NCBI GenBank assembly: GCA_900215285.1 | Contig: OCMG01000004.1 | Span: 558,001-622,000, forward strand | DNA length: 64,000 nt | Direction: 5' to 3' | DNA from: Ensifer adhaerens | GTDB taxonomy: Bacteria > Pseudomonadota > Alphaproteobacteria > Rhizobiales > Rhizobiaceae | Shown here: positions 36,625 to 43,865 of the stretch, piece by piece | Layout: every line of letters starts with the position of its first letter | Position numbering within the stretch: the first letter of the stretch is position 1 | Position numbers and translations under genes: made by a program | The notes under the pieces: generated by a model | Told to the model about the DNA's origin: nothing | Database searches by the model: none | Seen by the model: only the letters and a program-made list of their open reading frames with translations

Positions 36625-36693
36625 TTTAATCTCCATCTTCAAAATGCGGTTCCACGAGGGAGTTCACCGCAAGCGGGTTGGTGTTTTTGGTTT

Positions 36694-36739
36694 CCCGCTA
36701 TTCAATCGCGCACTACCAAGTACGCGACTGAATGGCGGG
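36694..36739 (-). promoter_or_regulatory. Conserved leader hairpin of array copy 3
   Basis: Outer arms CCCGCTATTCA and TGAATGGCGGG (one G-T pair) and inner TCGCG/CGCGA arms enclose the loop CACTACCAAGTA. It lies 70-115 bases before the start codon. The surroundings are not conserved against copy 2, but the hairpin is. Confidence 0.7.
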
Positions 36740-36820
36740 GACTGGTGAAAGGCTTCGACTTCTTTCGGCGTTCTTGACCGGGTCGATGTCGTTGCCTGAC
36801 AGGGATTGATATAGGTCATC

Positions 36821-36866
36821 GAACCGAACAGTTCAATCTGGAAATTGGAAACGGATTGTGCACAAT
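36821..36866 (-). promoter_or_regulatory. Promoter region with palindromes, array copy 3
   Basis: GAACCG-AA-CAGTTC (36821-36834, one mismatch) and a perfect ATTGTGCACAAT (36855-36866) recur in the same order as in copy 2. On the minus strand TTGAAC is followed after 17 bases by TATATC, a fair -35/-10 pair, which places the transcript start about 170 bases before the gene. The gap 36867-36924 shows nothing else. Confidence 0.62.
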
Positions 36867-36932
36867 CGGCATCACAAATCCGAAATTGCCGAATTGAATC
36901 ATTAAGTTAACAGAGCGTTTACAAACGCGAAC

Positions 36933-36962
36933 GCCCTCCGCGGCAGTGGAACCGCGGAGGGC
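36933..36962 (-). terminator. Hairpin after array copy 4
   Basis: Identical to the hairpin at 36135-36164 (11-base arms GCCCTCCGCGG and CCGCGGAGGGC), 34 bases after the copy 4 stop. Confidence 0.6.
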
Positions 36963-36996
36963 GCTGAGGGGTCGTTTCGGTTGAACCGACCGTATT

Positions 36997-37422
36997 TTAG
37001 CGGATGATGTAGGTCGTCGAACCGTCAGCAGCGTGGATCGCACCGATGACGTTCTGGACGCTCACGTTACGGTCCTGAAGACCACGAACGACGTCCGCAT
37101 TCTGCGCGATTTCGGCGCGGAGTGCCTGAACTGCGGAGGAGTCGTTCTTGGCGCGGTCTTGAAACGAGGCCTTCTCAGCCAGCGGCAGTTCGCTGGCATA
37201 GCGGATGCTCACATTGCTCGAATGGGAAGCCTTGGCCAGGAAGCCCGGCTTGTAGGCATAGCCGACCGAACCATTGTCAGAAGCCGGAGCAGTCGTGCCA
37301 TAGGTGTTGGCGCGGACCATCTGGGCGAAAGCCGAGTTTTCATTGTCAGCAAGAGCCTGGCTCGAAACCAGAGCAGAAACCGAAAGGATGCCGGCAGCGG
37401 CGAAAGCAACAAACTTGTTCAT
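36997..37422 (-). CDS. Exported protein of unknown function, array copy 4
   Basis: The 141-residue product is the same as copy 3 except for Ser in FLAKASHSSN in place of Ala. The near identity shows a recent duplication or gene conversion. The Sec signal and the start context (GGAGATTAAA) are unchanged. Four copies on one strand suggest dosage or variant use of a small exported protein. Confidence 0.84.
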   Translation of the reverse strand: MNKFVAFAAAGILSVSALVSSQALADNENSAFAQMVRANTYGTTAPASDNGSVGYAYKPGFLAKASHSSNVSIRYASELPLAEKASFQDRAKNDSSAVQALRAEIAQNADVVRGLQDRNVSVQNVIGAIHAADGSTTYIIR

Positions 37423-37491
37423 TTTAATCTCCATTTTCAAAATGCGGTTCCACGAGGGAGTTCACCGCGAGCGGGTTGGTGTTTTTGGTTT

Positions 37492-37537
37492 CCCGCTATT
37501 CAATCGTGCACTCCTCGGTGCGCGACTGAATGGCGGG
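37492..37537 (-). promoter_or_regulatory. Conserved leader hairpin of array copy 4
   Basis: Outer arms CCCGCTATTCA and TGAATGGCGGG are retained while the loop has changed to CACTCCTCGGTG. Loop change with stem conservation, compared with copies 2 and 3, is what a functional hairpin would show. It lies 70-115 bases before the start. Confidence 0.7.
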
Positions 37538-37614
37538 GGCCGTTGAAGGCTCAGGCCTGAGTGGCTCAATGCCGTCTTCAGATCGTTGCCTTACACCACC
37601 TCATATGGTTGATC

Positions 37615-37659
37615 GAACCGAACGGTTCAATCTAGAAATTGGAAACGTATTGTTTCCAA
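37615..37659 (-). promoter_or_regulatory. Promoter region with palindromes, array copy 4
   Basis: A perfect GAACCG-AA-CGGTTC palindrome (37615-37628) is followed by ATTGGAAAC-GTATT-GTTTCCAAT (37637-37659, 9-base arms), which replaces the ATTGTGCACAAT of the other copies. On the minus strand TTGAAC and CATATG are 17 bases apart. The AT-rich gap from 37660 to 37838 holds no recognisable gene. Confidence 0.6.
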
Positions 37660-37838
37660 TCTGAGGCCTTGCAATTTGAAATCGAACCACTTCGGTTCCC
37701 TTACAAATTGTCACAAATCACCAGAAAATTATTTTATTTCAATATTTTAAAACATGACAATTTCACGACAATTATTTATCCGCGCAACGAATTCAGCGGG
37801 TCCGCCGCCGCATTTAGACCGTAATTGGACATGGAAAA

Positions 37839-37862
37839 GGCCGCTCTGGGCGGCCTTTTTTT
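37839..37862. terminator. Bidirectional terminator after fadB
   Basis: Arms GGCCGC and GCGGCC flank TCTGG. Seven T follow on the plus strand and, on the minus strand, TTTTCC follows, which suits the fadB-type gene ending at 37887. Confidence 0.82.
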
Positions 37863-37886
37863 ACGCGATTTGCAATTTTTTCAGGC

Positions 37887-40100
37887 TCAGGCCGCCTGTT
37901 TTTTCTCGCCGTACGGGTTGAAACGGGCATAGAACGTGTCGCCCGTCTTCGCCATTTCGAGAAGAAGCGGCGTGGGCTTGAAGTGCGGGCCGTACTGCGC
38001 GGCAAGCTTTTCAGCCAGTTCGACAAATTTCTTCACGCCCATGCCGTCGATGTAGGAGATCGCGCCGCCCGTGTACGGTGCAAAACCGAAGCCCAGGATC
38101 GAGCCGATATCGGCTTCGCGCGGGTCGGTGACGATGCCCTCTTCCATGGTGCGGGCGGCCTCCAGAGCGATGGTGACGAGGAAACGCTGCTTGATCGTCG
38201 TGACATCGATCTTGTCCGGATCCTGCTGCGGGAACAGGTCCTTGAGGCCGGGCCACATGGACTTCTTCGCCGGCTTCGGCGGATAGTCGTAGAAGCCCTT
38301 GCCGGCCTTGCGGCCGAGGCGGCCTTCCTTTTCGACCATCTCAGTGATCAGCGCCATGTGGCGCGGATCGACCGACTTCTCGCCGAGATCGGCAATCATC
38401 GCCTTCATGATCTTGTAGGAGAGGTCGACAGCGGTCTCGTCGTTGAGCGCCAGCGGGCCAACGGGCATGCCCGCCATCTTGGCGACGTTGTCGATCATGA
38501 CGGCCGGCACGCCCTCGACGAGCATGTTGTAGGCTTCGTTCATGTAGCGCAGCACGCAGCGGTTCACGTAGAAGCCGCGCGTGTCGTTGACGACGATCGG
38601 CGTCTTCTTGATGGCGGCGACGTAGTCAAGCGCGACGGCCAGCGCCTTGTCGCCAGTCTTTTCGCCCATGATGACTTCCGTCAGCATCATCTTGTGCACC
38701 GGCGAGAAGAAGTGGATGCCGATGAACTGTTCCGGGCGCTTGGAGTTTTCGGCAAGGCCGGTGATCGGCAGCGTCGAGGTGTTGGAGGCGAAGATCGCAC
38801 CGGGCTTCAGCACAGCCTCGACCTGTTCGGTCACGGTCTTCTTGATGCCGCGATCCTCGAACACGGCCTCGATGACGAGGTCGCAATCGGCGATATCGGC
38901 ATAATCGGCCGTTGGCGTGATGAGCGCCAGAAGCGCCTCGCCGGCTTCCTTGGTGAGCTTGCCCTTCTTTTGGGCCTCGGTGACGAGACCCTCTGAGGTG
39001 GCCTTGCCCTTGGTCGCGGCTTCGATATCGCGGTCGATCAGCACGACCTGGATGCCGGCGGCAGCGGTCACATAGCCGATGGAGGCGCCCATGAAGCCTG
39101 CGCCGACGATGCCGACCTTCTTGATCTCGCTCTTTTCAACGCCGGCCGGACGGCGGGCGCCCTTGTTCAGTTCCTGAAGCGAAACGAACAGCGAGCGGAT
39201 CATCGAGAAGGCTTCGGTGGTCTGCAGGATATTGGTGAAATAGCGCTGCTCGATGCGCAGGCCCGTATCGATCGGAACCTGGAGACCTTCATAGACGCAT
39301 TTCACGATGGCGAGCGCTGCCGGATAGTTGCCGGCCGTCTCGCGGCGCAGAATGCCGTTGGCGGCGGAGAAAAGCTGGATGCCGTTCGGCGTCCAGACGG
39401 CGCCGCCCGGAGCCTTGAAGCCCTTCTTGTCCCAAGGCGCGACCGGATCGACGCCCTTCTTGAGCAGTTCCTTGGCGGCCGAGACGAGGTTTTCCGGCTC
39501 GACGACTTCGGCGACGAGGCCAAGGGCCTTGGCGCGGGATGCCGAGAAGGACGAGCCCGTCGTCATCGCCTGAAGCGCATCCTGCGCATTGATCAGGCGC
39601 GGCAGGCGCTGCGTGCCGCCGGCACCGGGGAAAATGCCGACCTTGACTTCCGGCAGGCCGATCTTGACCGACGGGGAGTTGGACGCCACGCGGGCGTGGC
39701 AGGCGAGCGACAGTTCCGTCGCGCCGCCCATGCAGGTGCCGTTGATGGCCGAGACCCACGGCTTGCCGTTGGTTTCGATCTTGCGATAGAGCCAGGTCAT
39801 ACGGCCGGCAGCATCGAAGAGCTTCTGGGCAGCACCGGCCGGATCGGCCGCGCGCTCGCGCTCGATGGTCTCGAACATGCCCTTGAGCATGGTCAGATCC
39901 GCACCGCCGGAAAAGGCGTTCTTGCCGGAGGTAAAGACGACGCCCTTGACCTTTTCGTCCGCGACCGTTGCGTCAACGATCTTGTCGAGTTCGTCCATCA
40001 CTTCGACCGTGAAGACGTTCATCGACTTGCCGGGCATGTCCCAGGTGACGAGCGCAATGCCGTCGGCGTCGGTTTCGACCTTGAAGTTTACGTAAGACAT
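37887..40100 (-). CDS. fadB: Fatty acid oxidation multifunctional protein (enoyl-CoA hydratase/3-hydroxyacyl-CoA dehydrogenase)
   Basis: The 737-residue enzyme carries two beta-oxidation steps. Residues 1 to about 190 are a crotonase domain ([12 protein letters not shown] oxyanion loop; [29 protein letters not shown] with the catalytic Glu region). From about 330 a 3-hydroxyacyl-CoA dehydrogenase follows ([32 protein letters not shown] site; [31 protein letters not shown]). The start at 40100 has GGGAGAG upstream. It is coupled to the thiolase gene 18 bases away. Confidence 0.95.
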   Translation of the reverse strand: MSYVNFKVETDADGIALVTWDMPGKSMNVFTVEVMDELDKIVDATVADEKVKGVVFTSGKNAFSGGADLTMLKGMFETIERERAADPAGAAQKLFDAAGRMTWLYRKIETNGKPWVSAINGTCMGGATELSLACHARVASNSPSVKIGLPEVKVGIFPGAGGTQRLPRLINAQDALQAMTTGSSFSASRAKALGLVAEVVEPENLVSAAKELLKKGVDPVAPWDKKGFKAPGGAVWTPNGIQLFSAANGILRRETAGNYPAALAIVKCVYEGLQVPIDTGLRIEQRYFTNILQTTEAFSMIRSLFVSLQELNKGARRPAGVEKSEIKKVGIVGAGFMGASIGYVTAAAGIQVVLIDRDIEAATKGKATSEGLVTEAQKKGKLTKEAGEALLALITPTADYADIADCDLVIEAVFEDRGIKKTVTEQVEAVLKPGAIFASNTSTLPITGLAENSKRPEQFIGIHFFSPVHKMMLTEVIMGEKTGDKALAVALDYVAAIKKTPIVVNDTRGFYVNRCVLRYMNEAYNMLVEGVPAVMIDNVAKMAGMPVGPLALNDETAVDLSYKIMKAMIADLGEKSVDPRHMALITEMVEKEGRLGRKAGKGFYDYPPKPAKKSMWPGLKDLFPQQDPDKIDVTTIKQRFLVTIALEAARTMEEGIVTDPREADIGSILGFGFAPYTGGAISYIDGMGVKKFVELAEKLAAQYGPHFKPTPLLLEMAKTGDTFYARFNPYGEKKQAA

Positions 40101-40118
40101 TCTTCTCTCTCCCAAACC

Positions 40119-41327
40119 TTAGACGCGCTCGATGACCGTGGCCGTGCCCATGCCCGCACCGATGCAGAGCGTGACGAGCGCGGTGTTCAGATCGCGGCGT
40201 TCCATTTCGTCCAGCGCCTGGCCGAGGATCATCGCGCCGGTCGCGCCGAGCGGATGGCCAAGCGCAATCGCGCCGCCCGTGACGTTGATCTTGTCATGCG
40301 AAATGTCGAAAGCCTGCATGTAGCGCAGGACGACGGCGGCAAACGCCTCGTTCAACTCGAAGAGATCGATATCGCCGATCGTCATGCCGGCGCGCTTCAG
40401 GAGCTTTTCGGTGACGTCGACCGGTCCGGTCAGCATGAGCGCCGGTTCGGAGCCGATATTGGCGAAGGCGCGGATGCGGGCGCGGGGCTTCAGGCCCATC
40501 GCCTCGCCACCGGCCTTGGAGCCGAGGAGAACGGCGGCAGCGCCATCGACGATACCGGAGGAGTTCCCGGCATGGTGGACATAATTGATGCGCTCGACAT
40601 CGGGATGCGCATGGAGGCCTACGGCTTCGAAGCCGCCCATTTCACCCGGCATCTGGAAGGAGGGGTTCAGCGAACCGAGCGACTGCATCGTCGTGTCGGG
40701 ACGCATATGCTCGTCCTTGGCGAGGATCGTCAGGCCGTTGATGTCCTTCACGGCGATGACGGACTTATCGAAATAGCCCTTTTCCCAGGAGTTGGCGGCA
40801 CGCTTCTGGCTCTCGACGGCATAGGCGTCGACGTCTTCGCGGGAGAAGCCATACTTGGTGGCGATCAGGTCGGCGGAGACACCCTGCGGCATGAAATAGC
40901 CGGGGAAGGCAACGGAAGGATCGACTGGCCAGGAACCGCCTGCCATGCCCATCCCGACGCGCGACATGCTCTCGACGCCGCCGGCAATGACGATGTCGTC
41001 AGCACCGAAGGCGATCTTGGAGGCAGCGAGGTTCACGGCATCGAGACCGGAGGCGCAGAAGCGCGAGATCTGGACGCCCGGCGCCTTGAAATCATAGCCG
41101 GCTTCGAAGGCGGCAGAACGCGGAATGACCGCGCCGGCTTCCATGACCGGGTCGACGCAACCGAAGATGATGTCATCGACAGTGGATGTGTCGAGGCCGT
41201 TGCGGTCGCGGATAGCTTCCAGCGTGAGCGCAGCGAGACGGGGGGTCGGCACTTCGTGCAGCGCGCCGTCCTTCTTGCCGCGACCGCGCGGCGTGCGCAC
41301 GGTGTCATAGATAAAGGCTTCGGTCAT
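40119..41327 (-). CDS. fadA: Acetyl-CoA acyltransferase (thiolase)
   Basis: The 402-residue thiolase ends the beta-oxidation cycle by splitting 3-ketoacyl-CoA. The active Cys is in [16 protein letters not shown] (about residue 90), the His in [15 protein letters not shown], and the second Cys in [26 protein letters not shown] is also present. The start at 41327 ([18 protein letters not shown]) follows GGGAGAAG. Gene order thiolase then fadB is typical of alphaproteobacteria. Confidence 0.95.
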   Translation of the reverse strand: MTEAFIYDTVRTPRGRGKKDGALHEVPTPRLAALTLEAIRDRNGLDTSTVDDIIFGCVDPVMEAGAVIPRSAAFEAGYDFKAPGVQISRFCASGLDAVNLAASKIAFGADDIVIAGGVESMSRVGMGMAGGSWPVDPSVAFPGYFMPQGVSADLIATKYGFSREDVDAYAVESQKRAANSWEKGYFDKSVIAVKDINGLTILAKDEHMRPDTTMQSLGSLNPSFQMPGEMGGFEAVGLHAHPDVERINYVHHAGNSSGIVDGAAAVLLGSKAGGEAMGLKPRARIRAFANIGSEPALMLTGPVDVTEKLLKRAGMTIGDIDLFELNEAFAAVVLRYMQAFDISHDKINVTGGAIALGHPLGATGAMILGQALDEMERRDLNTALVTLCIGAGMGTATVIERV

Positions 41328-41410
41328 GATGTCTTCTCCCAATCATCGGCCATGGCGGCCCGCTTTAGGTATATTTTCTGCGCCTGCCGCTTGGGCTCGG
41401 CGCTCGGCAT

Positions 41411-41653
41411 TTATTTCAGTGTCCATTTGCCGCGACGGTCATCGTCCGCCGCAATCAAAAGACCGCGTCGACGTAACGACGTCGCAGCCCAGCGCATGTC
41501 ATATTGCCAAGTGTAGAAAAGGTCGCCGCTGTCCTTCAGGTCAGCCTGATGATGCTCCCAAATGAACTTGGCCACATAGAGAATGGATCCGGTTCCGCTG
41601 TTGGACTTCAGCGCCTCAACAACCCAATCAACCATATCCGCTCTAGTGGCCAT
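41411..41653 (-). CDS. Small winged-helix-like conserved protein
   Basis: The 80-residue product (MATRADMVDWVVEALKSNSG ... SILYVAKFIWEHH ... GDLFYTWQYDMRWAATSLRRRGLL) looks like a small winged-helix domain, similar to N-terminal domains of Mrr-type proteins. It is not linked by function to the flanking beta-oxidation genes on the same strand. I recall similar stand-alone rhizobial proteins but no assigned role. Confidence 0.62.
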   Translation of the reverse strand: MATRADMVDWVVEALKSNSGTGSILYVAKFIWEHHQADLKDSGDLFYTWQYDMRWAATSLRRRGLLIAADDDRRGKWTLK

Positions 41654-41694
41654 TTCAGTTCGCTCCCATCAGAACCTTATCAAGAAGCTGTACC

Positions 41695-43491
41695 TCAGAA
41701 CGCCTCGGCGGCCAGTTCCATCATCGTGTCTGCGCCGGTCTCGATGCGGGTCTTGCGCAGAGCGGTTTCCGGCATGACCTTGTCCATGTAGAAGCGCGCC
41801 GTGATCAGCTTGTTCTTAAGGTAGTCTTCGCGCGAAGAATTGCCAGCGGCAAGCTCATCCTGGGCGACCTTTGCCATCTTGGCCCACATGTAGCCGATGA
41901 CGACGATGCCGAACATATGCATGTAGTCATAGGAACCGGCACCGGCATTGTCGGGCTTGGCCATGGCGTTCTGCATGAACCACATGGTCGACGCCTGCAG
42001 GTCGTTCAGCCCCTTTTTCAGCGTCTTGGTGAAGCCGGAAAGCGCCTCGTTGGAACGGTTTTCCTCGCAGAAGGCGCCGATTTCGTTGAAGAGTGCCATG
42101 ACGGCGCGGCCGCCATTGGCCGGCAGCTTGCGGCCGACGAGGTCAAGCGCCTGGATGCCGTTGGCGCCTTCATAGATCATGGCGATACGGGCATCGCGCA
42201 CATACTGGCTCATACCATGCTCTTCGATATAGCCGTGGCCACCATAGACCTGCTGCGCCATGACGGCATGGTCGAAGCCCTTGTCGGTCATCACGCCCTT
42301 CAGGATCGGCGTCATGAGGCCGAGAAGGTCGGAGGCCGTTTCGCGGGCCTTGGCGTCGTCGGAGCGATGCGCGATGTCGGACTGCAGCGCGGTCCACAGC
42401 GCAAAGGCGCGGCCGCCTTCGTTGAAGGCGCGCATGGTCATCAGCGCGCGGCGGATATCCGGGTGCACGATGATCGGGTCGGCCTTGAGGTTCGGCGCTT
42501 TCGGACCGGAGAGCGAACGGCCCTGGATACGCTCGCGGGCATATTGCGCGGCATTCTGGTAGGCGATTTCGCCCATCGACAGGCCCTGCAGGCCGACGCC
42601 GAGGCGAGCTTCGTTCATCATGACGAACATGGCGGCAAGGCCCTTGTTCTCCGCACCGATCAGGAAGCCGGTCGCGTCATCGTAGTTCATGACGCAGGTG
42701 GCGTTGCCGTGAATGCCCATCTTGTGTTCGAGCGCGCCACAGGTCACGCCGTTGCGGGCGCCGAGCGAACCGTCGTCCTTGACCATGAACTTCGGCACGA
42801 TAAAGAGCGAAATGCCCTTCGTACCTTCCGGCGCGCCTTCGATGCGGGCGAGAACCAGATGGATGATGTTCTCCGACATGTCGTGTTCGCCAGCGGAGAT
42901 AAAGATCTTCTGGCCGGAAATCTTGTAGGACCGGTCAGCCTGCGGGACCGCCTTGGTGCGCAGCAGGCCGAGGTCGGTGCCGCAATGGGGCTCGGTGAGG
43001 TTCATCGTGCCGGTCCAGGTGCCGGCGACCATGTTTGGAACATAGGTCTGCTTCTGGGCATCCGAGCCATGTTCCAGGATGGCGGCAATCGCGCCCTGCG
43101 TCAGGCCCGGATACATCATCAGCGCCATGTTGGCGGAGATGAGATATTCGGAAACGGCGCTGTGCAGCGTGTAAGGCAGGCCTTGGCCGCCGAATTCTTC
43201 CGGCATGGAGAGACCGAGCCAACCACCCTGACAATACTGATCGAAAGCCTCCTTGAAGCCCTTCGGAGCCTTCACGCTTGCGTCATCGCTGCGGACGCAT
43301 CCTTCCTGATCGCCCGACAGATTGACCGGGAACATGACTTCCTCGGCCACCTTCGCGGCCTCGGCCGTAATGGCTTCGAGAAGATCGGGGCCGACATCGG
43401 CAAAACCGGGCATATTCGAGTAGCGCTCGATACCGAGGACGTCGTTGAGCACGAAAAGGGTGTCTTGTACGGGGGCCTTGAACACGGGCAT
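41695..43491 (-). CDS. Acyl-CoA dehydrogenase (DmdC/FadE-like, about 600 aa)
   Basis: The 598-residue flavoenzyme makes the first double bond of beta-oxidation. Present are GLSMPEEFGGQGLPYTLHSAVSEYL, TMNLTEPHCGTDLGLLRTKA (FAD/CoA contacts), KIFISAGEHDMSENIIHLVLARI and the catalytic region VYGGHGYIEEHGMSQYVRDARIAMIYEGANGIQALDLVGRKL. The extra C-terminal domain of about 130 residues marks the DmdC-like subgroup, which includes 3-methylmercaptopropionyl-CoA and long-chain enzymes. A palindrome 50 bases upstream probably controls it. Confidence 0.93.
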   Translation of the reverse strand: MPVFKAPVQDTLFVLNDVLGIERYSNMPGFADVGPDLLEAITAEAAKVAEEVMFPVNLSGDQEGCVRSDDASVKAPKGFKEAFDQYCQGGWLGLSMPEEFGGQGLPYTLHSAVSEYLISANMALMMYPGLTQGAIAAILEHGSDAQKQTYVPNMVAGTWTGTMNLTEPHCGTDLGLLRTKAVPQADRSYKISGQKIFISAGEHDMSENIIHLVLARIEGAPEGTKGISLFIVPKFMVKDDGSLGARNGVTCGALEHKMGIHGNATCVMNYDDATGFLIGAENKGLAAMFVMMNEARLGVGLQGLSMGEIAYQNAAQYARERIQGRSLSGPKAPNLKADPIIVHPDIRRALMTMRAFNEGGRAFALWTALQSDIAHRSDDAKARETASDLLGLMTPILKGVMTDKGFDHAVMAQQVYGGHGYIEEHGMSQYVRDARIAMIYEGANGIQALDLVGRKLPANGGRAVMALFNEIGAFCEENRSNEALSGFTKTLKKGLNDLQASTMWFMQNAMAKPDNAGAGSYDYMHMFGIVVIGYMWAKMAKVAQDELAAGNSSREDYLKNKLITARFYMDKVMPETALRKTRIETGADTMMELAAEAF

Positions 43492-43540
43492 GGCAGTCTC
43501 CTCGCCTTCCATTGGTCTTCGTTGCCACTCTCATACAAAA

Positions 43541-43566
43541 TTTTGACGTTTGCGTAAACGTCAAAA
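43541..43566. promoter_or_regulatory. Perfect palindrome upstream of the acyl-CoA dehydrogenase
   Basis: Arms TTTTGACGTTT and AAACGTCAAAA (11 bases each) pair perfectly across GCGT. It lies 50 bases before the dehydrogenase start and contains TTGACG on both strands, so it may also overlap the -35 box. The ACGT-centred form recalls operators of fatty-acid/branched-chain acid regulators such as LiuR; that link is from memory and not tested. Confidence 0.68.
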
Positions 43567-43683
43567 TCGCGGGACGCGAAAATTTTGCGGCTCCAGCTTG
43601 CCGCAAGTCTCGTCAAGGCAAATGGTTAACGAAGTATCACGGGTGATTCTGCGCGAAACGAAATTTTAATCTTTGGACATCGG

Positions 43684-43698
43684 TTAACGGGCTGTTAA
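43684..43698 (+). promoter_or_regulatory. CtrA-type box upstream of the PodJ-like gene
   Basis: TTAA-N7-TTAA (TTAACGGGCTGTTAA) matches the CtrA consensus half-site spacing exactly. It lies 168 bases before the gene start. A GANTC site (GATTC, 43645-43649), the target of CcrM methylation, lies 35 bases further upstream. The remaining gap (43567-43865) holds no recognisable gene. Confidence 0.55.
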
Positions 43699-43865
43699 CG
43701 CAGCCTCATCAAATGTAATCATCGCACCGAGGTGATTTGCGCCGATCCGGGATTTTTTAGGTCTTTCGTAGCCGGAAACATCCGCAGTTTCGCCATGACG
43801 GGCAGCGCTGGGGAATTTCCCGCGCCCGAAATGGATCAACGCCAGACGCAATTGAAGCGAGTGGA

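Larger units (their letters stand above)
36127..36740. repeat. 614-bp duplicated unit, copy A
   Basis: This unit (downstream hairpin, whole exported-protein gene, leader hairpin) recurs at 36925-37538 with a constant offset of 798 bases and no indels. The two proteins differ at one residue. Sequence outside the unit diverges at once. Confidence 0.92.
36925..37538. repeat. 614-bp duplicated unit, copy B
   Basis: Second copy of 36127-36740. It includes the 3' hairpin, the gene and the leader hairpin but stops short of the promoter palindromes, which differ in detail between the copies. Confidence 0.92.
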
